A stretch of 64,000 nt of DNA from Amycolatopsis thailandensis (GTDB lineage: Bacteria > Actinomycetota > Actinomycetes > Mycobacteriales > Pseudonocardiaceae). The stretch's first letter is position 1, and each line of letters opens with the position of its first letter. Where the stretch lies: positions 62,001 to 126,000 of the forward strand of contig NZ_NMQT01000015.1 in the NCBI RefSeq assembly GCF_002234405.1. Reading direction: 5' to 3'. Made by a program: the position numbers and the translations under genes. The notes under the pieces were generated by a model. The model worked only from the letters and a program-made list of their open reading frames with translations. It searched no databases and was not told the origin of the DNA. Positions 8,466 to 15,561 of the stretch are shown piece after piece.

Positions 8466-9109
8466 ATGGCGAAGTTAACCAGCGGAAGGTTTTCGAGGAC
8501 CAGGTCGGCCCGGCCGCTGGTGGACGCGATCAGATCGGCGTTGCGCTGGTCGGAACCGAGGGCGCGGCGACGCGCGTCGACCAGCGAACGGCCGTAGCGG
8601 CGGTGCCGTGAGACGAGCCGCTCGATGCGCTCGGGCTCGTCCGGCGCGAGGAACCACGACTCGGCGAGGATCGGCTTCACCCCGCTCCACGGGTCGTCCT
8701 GCATGAGCAGGTAGTTACCCTCGGTGATCACCAGCGGGACGTCCGGCGTGACCGCGACGGCGCCGGCGATCGGCTCCTCGATCTCCCGGCGGAACTCGGG
8801 CGCGTAGACGGTCTCGCGGCCTTCGGCGAGTCTCCGCAGCAGGTGCACGTACCCGGCCGCGTCGAAGGTGTCCGGCGCGCCCTTGCGCTCCACCCGGCCG
8901 AGGCGCTGCAACTCCACCTGCGCCAGATGGAAGCCGTCCATCCCGACCACGGCCGCCCTCGTGCCCAGCGCCTTCGCGAGGCCCCAGGCCAGCGTGGTCT
9001 TGCCGGACGCGGGGGCGCCGACGATCCCGAGCACGCTGCGCTGTCCCGGCTTCGCCAGCGCCTGGGCCCTGCTCAACAGGTCCTCGAACACCGGAGGCAT
9101 GGCGGTCAT
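8462..9109 (-). CDS. P-loop sugar/nucleoside kinase (uridine-kinase superfamily, FrcK-like)
   Basis: The protein has 215 residues. Walker A is GAPASGKTTLA at about residues 33-43. VVGMDGFHLAQVELQRLGR holds the DGFH motif of the pantothenate-/uridine-kinase group, TFDAAGYVHLLRRL follows, and VPLVITEGNYLLMQDDPW is the EGNYLL Walker-B-like strand. These marks match the kinase found beside fructose ABC transporters in rhizobia (FrcK). The ATG at 9109 overlaps the PfkB stop (ATGA). Two unrelated kinases in one operon suggest sequential or alternative phosphorylation of the imported sugar; this is inferred. Confidence 0.85.
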   Translation of the reverse strand: MTAMPPVFEDLLSRAQALAKPGQRSVLGIVGAPASGKTTLAWGLAKALGTRAAVVGMDGFHLAQVELQRLGRVERKGAPDTFDAAGYVHLLRRLAEGRETVYAPEFRREIEEPIAGAVAVTPDVPLVITEGNYLLMQDDPWSGVKPILAESWFLAPDEPERIERLVSRHRRYGRSLVDARRRALGSDQRNADLIASTSGRADLVLENLPLVNFAI

Positions 9110-9981
9110 GACTGTCCTTCTCCCATCTTCGCGACCGCGGCCGTCCACGACCTCGGTCCTTCATGCCGCACCCGTTCGGCGGCCACCTCGTTGGCGAACG
9201 CGATCCAGCCCGGGACGTCCCCCGTGTCCCTGGCGACCGCGTACGCGAAAGCTCCGTGCCAGACGTCGCCCGCGCCCAGCGTGTCACGCGCCCGGGTGAC
9301 GGGAACGGGGACTACACCGGATTTGTCCGCCGTCGACCAGCGCACCGGATCGGGGCCCGCGGTCGTGATGACCACCGGCACACCGTGCTCGCGCGGGTCG
9401 TCCCCGCGGTACAGCGAGGAGCACGCCGCGATGTCGACGAGCGGCAAGAGTTCGGGGAAGACCGGCTTCCAGCTCCCGGCGTCGAGCACCACCGGTACCT
9501 CGCGCTCCCGCGCCCAGCGCGCGACGGCCAGGGCGACCTCCGGATGGTGCCCGTCCAGGAGTACGCATCCGGGCATTTCGTCCTCTGAATGCGGTAGTTG
9601 CGCGTGCAAGGACCGCATCGAGAGGACGAAACGCGAGGAAGCGTGGGCGTTGCGCGAGACGACGGTGCGCTCGCCGTCGGAGTCACGGACGGTGATGGCG
9701 CTGATCGCGGGCGGATCGGGCCGTCCGGGATCGAGGTCGACCAGGTCGACGCCGTGCGCTTCGAGGTCGGCGCGGGCGAGTGCCGCCAGCGGATGCGCGC
9801 CGGCGACCGTCAGCAACGTCGCCCCGGCGCCGAGCGCGGCCACGGTCACCGCCGCGTTCGTCGCCGGCCCCCCGGCGGCGACGTCCATCGACAGCGAACG
9901 CACCTTCTCGCCCGGCGCCGGTATCTCGGCGACGCGCTGAACCTGGTCGACGGTGCACAGGCCCGCCAGCAGTACTTTCAC
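9106..9981 (-). CDS. PfkB/ribokinase-family sugar kinase carrying an in-frame palindromic insertion
   Basis: The protein has 291 residues and starts GTG at 9981, sharing one base with the ATPase stop. MKVLLAGLCTVDQV and AAGGPATNAAVTVAALGA (G-G-x-x-x-N) mark the ribokinase N-terminus. DTLGAGDVWHGAF near residue 240 is the PfkB signature with the catalytic Asp and anion hole. Residues 117-137 (RFVLSMRSLHAQLPHSEDEM and the next Pro) are encoded by a family A palindrome and have no counterpart in the fold. They fall between the beta-strand ending VVSRNAHAS and the strand GCVLLDGHHPE, a loop near the sugar lid. The frame stays open and all catalytic motifs remain, so the kinase may still work. Confidence 0.85.
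   Translation of the reverse strand: MKVLLAGLCTVDQVQRVAEIPAPGEKVRSLSMDVAAGGPATNAAVTVAALGAGATLLTVAGAHPLAALARADLEAHGVDLVDLDPGRPDPPAISAITVRDSDGERTVVSRNAHASSRFVLSMRSLHAQLPHSEDEMPGCVLLDGHHPEVALAVARWAREREVPVVLDAGSWKPVFPELLPLVDIAACSSLYRGDDPREHGVPVVITTAGPDPVRWSTADKSGVVPVPVTRARDTLGAGDVWHGAFAYAVARDTGDVPGWIAFANEVAAERVRHEGPRSWTAAVAKMGEGQS
9573..9634. repeat. Family A palindrome inside the PfkB coding sequence
   Basis: The left arm GCATTTCGTCCTCTGAATGC is identical to that of the copy at 2619. The right arm is slightly diverged (ACCGCATCGAGAGGACGAAA). The element is 62 bp, as in the two intergenic copies. On the gene strand it encodes about 21 residues, RFVLS...PHSEDEMP, without a stop. Confidence 0.9.
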
Positions 9982-10787
9982 TACAGTCCAGTGTGGACAG
10001 CCGAGGCGACTTCTTCGACTTCGCCGTTCTCACCGATCTTCAGCGCACCCGTGAGCAGGCCGACGACCTGGTTCATAGTGTGCGTCTTCGGCGAGACGAC
10101 CGCGACTCGCTTTCCGAGGCGGTGCACGTGGATACGGTCGGCGATGTCGAACACGTGCGGCATGTTGTGGCTGATCAGCACCACCGGCAAGCCGCGTTCG
10201 CGGATCCGGTTGATCAGGTCCAGGACCTTGCCGGATTCGGCGACGCCGAGCGCGGCGGTGGGCTCGTCCATGATCACCGCCTTGGTGCCGAAAGCGGCCG
10301 CCCGCGCGACCGCGACACCCTGGCGCTGCCCGCCGGACAGTGTTTCCACCGGCTGCGTGATGGACTTGATGTTGATGCCGAGTTCGTCCAGGATCCGCTG
10401 CGCGTCGGCCCTCATGGTCGCGGTGTCCAGTTTCCTGAACAGCTGTCCGAAGAGGTCCTTTCGCCGCATTTCCCGGCCAAGGAACATGTTCGACGCGATG
10501 TCGAGCGCGGGCGCGACGGCGAGATCCTGGTACACCGTCTCGATCCCGTAGTGGCGAGCGTCCAAAGGGGACTTGAAGTGCACGGCCTGACCGTCCACTT
10601 TGATCTCACCGGCGTCCGGGATCACCGCTCCCGAAAGGGCTTTGATGAGGCTCGATTTCCCGGCGCCGTTGTCGCCGACGACGGCGAGCACTTCACCGGG
10701 GAACAGCTCGAAGTCGGCGCCGTCGATGGCGGTGACCCGGCCGTAGCGTTTGACCAGTCCCTGAGCGGACAACGTGGGTGTCGTCAT
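9981..10787 (-). CDS. Sugar ABC transporter ATP-binding protein (single-domain, FrcA-like)
   Basis: The protein has 268 residues. Walker A is GDNGAGKSSL (about 38), the signature is LSGGQRQGVAVARA (about 142), Walker B is AVIMDEPTAALG, and the switch His is in LISHNM. A single nucleotide-binding domain, rather than the duplicated RbsA/XylG type, is the FrcA arrangement. The start at 10787 overlaps the permease stop (ATGA); a longer frame reaching 11288 runs through the permease gene and is spurious. It energises uptake with the permease and lipoprotein encoded upstream. Confidence 0.92.
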   Translation of the reverse strand: MTTPTLSAQGLVKRYGRVTAIDGADFELFPGEVLAVVGDNGAGKSSLIKALSGAVIPDAGEIKVDGQAVHFKSPLDARHYGIETVYQDLAVAPALDIASNMFLGREMRRKDLFGQLFRKLDTATMRADAQRILDELGINIKSITQPVETLSGGQRQGVAVARAAAFGTKAVIMDEPTAALGVAESGKVLDLINRIRERGLPVVLISHNMPHVFDIADRIHVHRLGKRVAVVSPKTHTMNQVVGLLTGALKIGENGEVEEVASAVHTGL

Positions 10788-11773
10788 GACTGCTGCCTCC
10801 TCGCGAACCGGTCGACGCAGACCGCGCCGATGAGCAGGGCGCCGGTGGCGACGTCCTGGTAGAGCGCGTCGACGCCGAGCTGGGTCAGACCGGACCGCAG
10901 GACCGCGACGACCAGCGCGCCCATCATCGTGCCGAGTACGGAACCCCGGCCCCCGAACAGGCTCGCGCCGCCGAGCACCACCGCGGTGATGGAGTCGAGG
11001 TTGCCGAGCTGGAACGCGTTCGGGTCGGCGTTCGGCACCCGGCCGAGCGCCTGCCAGGCGGCGATCCCGACGATCACGCCCGCGACGATGTACACCGAAA
11101 GAATCGTGCGGTTGACCTTGATCCCGGACAGCCGCGCGGATTCCGGCGCGTTGCCGACCGCGTAGACGTGCTTGCCCCACGGCGTCCGCGTGAGCGCGTA
11201 CCAAAGTCCCAGATACATCAGCAAAGCGAGCGTCATGCCGTAGGTGATCGGGATGCCGCCGAACAGGTACCGCCGGGTGCCGAGCCACTTCAGCAGCGAG
11301 TCGGCGACCGGGACGGCCTGGCCGCTCGCGAACAGTTTCGCGGCCGCGGTGAGCACCGTGAGCAGGCCGAGCGTGACGATGAACGGCGGCAGTTTGATCC
11401 GGGTGACCAGGGAACCGGTGACCATGCCGATCACCACCGTCGCCACGATTCCCAGCAGCAGCGCCCAGATCCCGGAGACGCCGCCGACCACGAGCTTCGC
11501 CATGATCAGCGTGGCGAGGACCATCGCGGCCGCGTTGGCCAGGTCGATGCCCGCGGTCAGGATGATCAGCGTCTGCCCGAGCGCGAGCGTGCCGACCACC
11601 AGGGACTGTTGCACCACAAGGGAAAGGTTGTCGAGGTCTAGGAAGGTGTCCGTCGACAGTGAGAACACCACGATCGCGACGAGCAGGGCCAGCGCGGGCC
11701 CGACGGCGGGCGCGCGGAGGAAGAACTCACCGATCGTCGGCCGCTCGTTGCCTTTGAGGGTCGCCGTGCTCAT
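10784..11773 (-). CDS. Sugar ABC transporter permease (RbsC/FrcC family)
   Basis: The protein has 329 residues and eight to ten TM helices. LALGQTLIILTAGIDLANAA is the BPD_transp_2 pattern, and GTRRYLFGGIPITYGM followed by AVGNAPESARLSGIKVNRTIL contains the EAA-like coupling region. AVVLGGASLFGGRGSVLGTMMGAL is the conserved C-terminal region. The ATG at 11773 overlaps the binding-protein stop by 4 bp. It forms the membrane channel of a ribose/fructose/xylose-type importer. Confidence 0.92.
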   Translation of the reverse strand: MSTATLKGNERPTIGEFFLRAPAVGPALALLVAIVVFSLSTDTFLDLDNLSLVVQQSLVVGTLALGQTLIILTAGIDLANAAAMVLATLIMAKLVVGGVSGIWALLLGIVATVVIGMVTGSLVTRIKLPPFIVTLGLLTVLTAAAKLFASGQAVPVADSLLKWLGTRRYLFGGIPITYGMTLALLMYLGLWYALTRTPWGKHVYAVGNAPESARLSGIKVNRTILSVYIVAGVIVGIAAWQALGRVPNADPNAFQLGNLDSITAVVLGGASLFGGRGSVLGTMMGALVVAVLRSGLTQLGVDALYQDVATGALLIGAVCVDRFARRQQS

Positions 11774-12786
11774 TTCGTCCCCCAGCAGTTCTCGAGGCCC
11801 CACTTGGTGTCCTGGCTTTCCACGCCCGGGATCGGCTTGTCCGTGATCACCGCTGATCCGGTGTTCACGAACCCGCTCGGTTTCTTCCCGGTCTTGGCGT
11901 ACTCGATGGCGGCGAGGACGCCCTGCTCGGCCATCTTCTTCGGGAACTGCATGACCGTGGCGGCGTACTGGCCGTCGCGCACGTTCTTGACGCCTTCGCA
12001 GCCGCCGTCGATCGAACCCATCACCAGCTGGTTCACCAGCCCGCGGGCCTGGAGCGCGGCGTAGGTGCCGCGGCCCATCGGCTCGTTCATCGTGTAGACG
12101 GCGTTGATGTCGGTGGTGCGCTGCAACAGGTTCTCCACGCCCTGCTGAGCCAGGCTCTGGTCGCCGTTCGCGGGCGTCTTGCCCTTGATCTCCGGCGACG
12201 CGTCGGTCAGCCCGATGCCCTTGAGGAACCCGGTGTGCCGCTGTGTGTCCACTGTGGATCCGGCGGTGCCGTCCACCATGAACAGCTTCGGCGGCTTGCC
12301 CGCGAGGGCGGCTTTGACGTACGCCCCCTGCTGACGTCCGGCCTCGAAATTGTCCGTGGCGAAGGTGGCGTCGACGGCGGTGTCCGGTTCGGTCGCCGTG
12401 TCGAGCGCGATGACCAGCACGCCTGCCTTGCGGGCGCGGTCGATGGCGTCGAGGACGCCGGTCGAGGAACTCGGCGTGATCAGGATGGTGTTCGCACCCT
12501 GCTGCATGAGGTTCTCGATGGCCCGGACCTGGCCGTCGTTGTCACCGTCGAACTGGCCGGCGAGCGCGCTGAACTCCGCGCCGTTCGCCTCGGCGGCGGC
12601 CTTGGCGGCCGCTCTCAGTTCGACGAAGTAGGGGTTGGTGTCGGTCTTGGTGACCAGGCCGACCTTGGCCTTGCCACCACCGCCTGCCTTCGATCCGCCA
12701 CCCCAGTGGCGTTCGACGGTGCACCCGGCCGAGGTCACCGCTAACGCGGCGGCCATGGCGAGCGCGGCGAGACGTCGCTGTCTCAT
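11770..12786 (-). CDS. Sugar ABC transporter substrate-binding lipoprotein
   Basis: The protein has 338 residues from the ATG at 12786. The signal peptide MRQRRLAALAMAAALAVTSA ends in a lipobox with Cys at residue 22. A periplasmic-binding type-1 fold follows (KVGLVTKTDTNPYFVELRAA, GANTILITPSSS, VIALDT, VYTMNEPMGRGTYAAL), related to RbsB/FrcB. It captures the sugar outside the membrane. It is the first gene of the operon, behind the LacI palindrome. An alternative upstream frame to 12885 would cover the operator and is rejected. Confidence 0.93.
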   Translation of the reverse strand: MRQRRLAALAMAAALAVTSAGCTVERHWGGGSKAGGGGKAKVGLVTKTDTNPYFVELRAAAKAAAEANGAEFSALAGQFDGDNDGQVRAIENLMQQGANTILITPSSSTGVLDAIDRARKAGVLVIALDTATEPDTAVDATFATDNFEAGRQQGAYVKAALAGKPPKLFMVDGTAGSTVDTQRHTGFLKGIGLTDASPEIKGKTPANGDQSLAQQGVENLLQRTTDINAVYTMNEPMGRGTYAALQARGLVNQLVMGSIDGGCEGVKNVRDGQYAATVMQFPKKMAEQGVLAAIEYAKTGKKPSGFVNTGSAVITDKPIPGVESQDTKWGLENCWGTK

Positions 12787-12851
12787 GGGGATGCCCTCCC
12801 ATTCCAGGCTGTCCGTGATGGACCGGAAGGTAGACAGGGTTATGCTCACTC

Positions 12852-12875
12852 GCAAGCGTTTGCGCAAACGCTTGC
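12852..12875. promoter_or_regulatory. LacI-family operator (24-bp perfect palindrome)
   Basis: Both strands read GCAAGCGTTTGC followed by GCAAACGCTTGC, a perfect 24-bp dyad with the central CG typical of LacI/GalR boxes (AAGCGTTT half-sites). It lies 66 bp upstream of the binding-protein start and 27 bp upstream of the LacI start, so one site can control both directions. Confidence 0.85.
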
Positions 12876-12901
12876 CAGCTGACATTCACCGAGGAACGTT
12901 G

Positions 12902-13936
12902 ATGCCGCCGTCTCGCTCGTCCCGCCCCACCCAACGCGACATCGCCGAGCTGGCGGGAGTCTCGATCACCACCGTGTCCCACGTGGTCAACGGGACGAGG
13001 GCGGTGGCCGAGGAGACCAAACTGGCGGTCCTCCGCGCGATCGAGCAGACCGGCTACACCGGCGACGCCATCGCCCGCTCGCTGGTCACCGGCGGGACGC
13101 GGTCGATCGGCGTCGCGATCTCCCTGATCGCGAACCCGTACTTCGCCGTGCTGATCCAGGCGATCGAGCGCGAAGCCGCGTTGGCCGGGTACACGGTCTT
13201 GCTGGCGGACACGCACAACACCGTCGACACGGAGCGTGAGACCGTCCGGACACTGCGTTCCCGCCGGGTCGACGGCCTGCTGATCACGCCGTCGCCTGGC
13301 GACGGTTCGGTGATCGGGGAGCTCGTCTCGCTCGACGTCCCGACCGTGCTCATCGACAGGCTGTCCACGCGTACCGACGTCGACCAGGTGGGCGCGGAGA
13401 ACATCCAGTCGACGTCCGCGCTGACGGCGCATCTCGCGTCGCTCGGGCATCAGCGGATCGGCATGATCAGCGGCACCGCCGGGCTGAGCACCAGCGAGGA
13501 GCGGATCCTCGGCTACCGGCTCGGCCTCGGCCGCTCGGGGCTGACCTGGTCGGAGGACCTGGTCGCGTGCGGGCAGTCTTCGCAGGCAGGCGGGGCTCTC
13601 GCGCTCAGCACACTGCTCGCGCTGCCGTCGCCGCCGACGGCGCTGGTGGTCGCCAACGACACCATGATGGTCGGCGTCCTGCACGAGTTGCGGAAACGCG
13701 GTCTGCGCGCCGGGATCGACCTCCCGGTGGTGGTCTACGACGACGTCGAGTGGGCCGATCTCGTCGATCCGCCGCTGACCACGATGGCGCAGCCGATCGA
13801 GGAGATCGGCACACAGGCGGTGCGTCTGCTGCTGGCCCGGATCAAAGATCCCGCCCGCAAGGCCCAGACGATGCGGATTCCGCCTACGCTCCGCCACCGC
13901 GCGTCCTGCGGATGCGCTCTCGTTCACTCACATTGA
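12902..13936 (+). CDS. LacI-family transcriptional regulator of the sugar operon
   Basis: The protein has 344 residues from the ATG at 12902, with GAGGAACG before it. Residues 10-60 are the LacI helix-turn-helix and hinge: TQRDIAELAGVSITTVSHVV with NGT, then ETKLAVLRAIEQTGY. The sugar-binding domain follows (SIGVAISLIANPYFAVLIQA, RRVDGLLITPS, VPTVLIDRLS, LGHQRIGMISG, TALVVANDTMMVGVL). It ends with a Cys-rich tail, HRASCGCALVHSH. It is divergent from the transporter and very probably represses it through the 24-bp palindrome until the sugar binds. Confidence 0.92.
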   Translation: MPPSRSSRPTQRDIAELAGVSITTVSHVVNGTRAVAEETKLAVLRAIEQTGYTGDAIARSLVTGGTRSIGVAISLIANPYFAVLIQAIEREAALAGYTVLLADTHNTVDTERETVRTLRSRRVDGLLITPSPGDGSVIGELVSLDVPTVLIDRLSTRTDVDQVGAENIQSTSALTAHLASLGHQRIGMISGTAGLSTSEERILGYRLGLGRSGLTWSEDLVACGQSSQAGGALALSTLLALPSPPTALVVANDTMMVGVLHELRKRGLRAGIDLPVVVYDDVEWADLVDPPLTTMAQPIEEIGTQAVRLLLARIKDPARKAQTMRIPPTLRHRASCGCALVHSH

Positions 13937-14024
13937 TGATTGTTGGGAGACTTTCCGGTCTCGCCGCCGGGCGACGCTCCGTCAGCCGTTACCGTCATTC
14001 AGGCTCGGATGAAGGCATGGAGCG

Positions 14025-14894
14025 ATGACCGCATTGTCCCCGGCGTTACCCCTGTGGGATGACACCCCTGTCACCCACCGGTTCGGGGTGGCCATGGCGA
14101 TGCACGCGAACCCCTACTCGGGGGAACTCGTCCGCGCCATCCGCCGCGCCGCGCGTCGTCACGGCTGCGAAATCACCCTCGCCGACACCGGCGACAGCGT
14201 CTCCGAGGAAGCCGCGGTCATCCGCGCGCTGCGGGCCGACCGCGTCGACGGTGTCCTGCTCGTCCCGGCGGCCGGCGACGAAGCGGTGATCAACGGGCTG
14301 GTCCGGATGGGTGTGCCGACCGTGCTCGTCGACCGGATGGCGGGGCGCAACGACGTCGACCAGGTCGGCTCCGAAAACATCCAGGCCGTGTGCGCGCTCG
14401 TGCGGCACCTCGCCGGGCTGCGGCACCGCAAGATCGGCTTCATCTCGGGCGAAGAGGACATGGCCACCCACGAGGAACGGGCGCTGGGCTACCGGCTCGG
14501 CCTCGGCCGCTCGGGGATCCGTTGGACGTCGCAGCTGGTCGCGTGCGGTCAGTCGACCCCGGGCGGGGCGGCCGCCGCGACCGCGAAACTGCTCGACAGC
14601 TGGCCGTCGCCGACGGCGCTCGTGGTGGCGAGCGAGGCGATGATGATCGGCGTCCAGTACGAGGCGCACCGGCTCGGCATCCGGATCGGGCGCGACCTCG
14701 CGATCGTCGGCTACGGCGACATGGAGTGGGCGGGCCAGGTGACCCCGGCGGTGACCACGATGGCGCAGCCGATCGAGGAGATCGGGCGCAAGGCCGTCGA
14801 ACTCCTGCTGGCCCGGATCACCGACCCTGAGCGACGACCCGAATCCGTACGGCTCGCACCGCGCTTCATACACCGTCAGTCGTGCGGCTGCTGA
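14025..14894 (+). CDS. LacI-type effector-binding protein lacking the helix-turn-helix
   Basis: The protein has 289 residues. It aligns along its length with residues 60-340 of the LacI regulator just upstream: ANPYSGELVRAIRRAARRHG, RADRVDGVLLVPAAGDE, VPTVLVDRMAGRNDVDQVGS, EERALGYRLGLGRSG and TTMAQPIEEIG recur nearly identically, down to the final HRQSCGC. The DNA-binding headpiece is absent; only a 20-residue lead (MTALSPALPLWDDTPVTHRF) precedes the sugar domain, and no HTH is found in other frames between 13937 and 14025. It arose by tandem duplication. It could bind the same ligand or form mixed dimers with the full-length repressor. Confidence 0.85.
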   Translation: MTALSPALPLWDDTPVTHRFGVAMAMHANPYSGELVRAIRRAARRHGCEITLADTGDSVSEEAAVIRALRADRVDGVLLVPAAGDEAVINGLVRMGVPTVLVDRMAGRNDVDQVGSENIQAVCALVRHLAGLRHRKIGFISGEEDMATHEERALGYRLGLGRSGIRWTSQLVACGQSTPGGAAAATAKLLDSWPSPTALVVASEAMMIGVQYEAHRLGIRIGRDLAIVGYGDMEWAGQVTPAVTTMAQPIEEIGRKAVELLLARITDPERRPESVRLAPRFIHRQSCGC

Positions 14895-14941
14895 GTCACA
14901 ACCCGCTGGTCAGAACGCCGCCGCCGGGTGAAGATGGCGGA

Positions 14942-15475
14942 ATGACCGACCTGTGGACCGTGCACACCGCCGACCTCGAAGCAGGCGTGCTCGCCGCGGC
15001 ACGCGCTCTGCTGGACGACGCTTTCGAGGGCGATTTCAGTGACCACGACTGGGAGAACGCCCTCGGCGGCATGCACACGCTGGTGTGGGAGAGCGGCGAG
15101 CTGATCGGGCACGCGTCACTGGTCCAGCGACGGCTCGTGCACGACGGGCGGGCCCTCCGGACGGGTTATGTCGAGGCGGTCGCCGTCCGGTCGGATCACC
15201 GGCGGCGCGGGCATGGCGCCGCGATGATGGACGCGCTGGAGCGGGTCCTGCGGAAGGCGTACGACCTCGGGGCGCTCTCGGCGTCCGAGGACGCCCTGGA
15301 GTTCTACGCTTCGCGCGGCTGGCTGCTGTGGCGCGGTACTTCGTCGGCCATGACGCTTTCGGGCGTGCAGGCGACGAAGGAGGACGACGGGTCGATCCAC
15401 GTGCTGCCGGTGGCGGTCACGCTGGACCTGGACGGAGAGATCACCGCTGATTGGCGCTCCGGCGACGTCTGGTGA
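14942..15475 (+). CDS. Aminoglycoside 2'-N-acetyltransferase, AAC(2')-I family
   Basis: The protein has 177 residues. It matches the mycobacterial AAC(2')-Ic pattern throughout: TVHTADLE, GDFSDHDWENALGGMH, GHASLVQRRLVHDGRALRTG, YVEAVAVRSDHRRRGHGAAM (GNAT motif A, acetyl-CoA loop), ALSASEDALEFYASRGWLLW, and the end ADWRSGDVW. The enzyme acetylates the 2' amino group of aminoglycosides such as gentamicin, tobramycin and kasugamycin-type substrates. In mycobacteria it is chromosomal and intrinsic, and a housekeeping role is suspected. It is a single gene with its own start at 14942. Confidence 0.9.
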   Translation: MTDLWTVHTADLEAGVLAAARALLDDAFEGDFSDHDWENALGGMHTLVWESGELIGHASLVQRRLVHDGRALRTGYVEAVAVRSDHRRRGHGAAMMDALERVLRKAYDLGALSASEDALEFYASRGWLLWRGTSSAMTLSGVQATKEDDGSIHVLPVAVTLDLDGEITADWRSGDVW

Positions 15476-15478
15476 CCC

Positions 15479-15498
15479 GCATTCGGTCCTCTGGATGC
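15479..15498. repeat. Solo half of a family A palindrome
   Basis: GCATTCGGTCCTCTGGATGC resembles one arm of family A (GCATTTCGTCCTCTGAATGC, 17 of 20 identical) but has no opposing arm. It lies directly before the family B hairpin and looks like a remnant cut by it. Confidence 0.6.
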
Positions 15499-15500
15499 GT

Positions 15501-15561
15501 GGATGTCATGAAAGGGTCGTTCAGGACGTTTTTCGTCTTGAACGACCCTTTCATGACATCC
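15501..15561. repeat. Family B palindrome / bidirectional terminator
   Basis: The left arm starts GGATGTCATGAAAGGGTCGT and the right arm ends ACGACCCTTTCATGACATCC. The stem is about 28 bp, with a single bulge and a TTTTT-containing loop. It lies between the convergent AAC(2') and GH76 genes, and the last codons and stop of GH76 (ATGTCATGA) are inside the right arm. Confidence 0.9.

Noticed and set aside
9106..9981. PfkB gene as a pseudogene caused by the palindrome
   Set aside because: There is no frameshift or stop, all kinase motifs remain, and overlaps with both neighbours are intact.
9981..11288. A 435-residue form of the ABC ATPase
   Set aside because: The first 167 residues are an out-of-frame reading of the permease; the true start at 10787 overlaps the permease stop.
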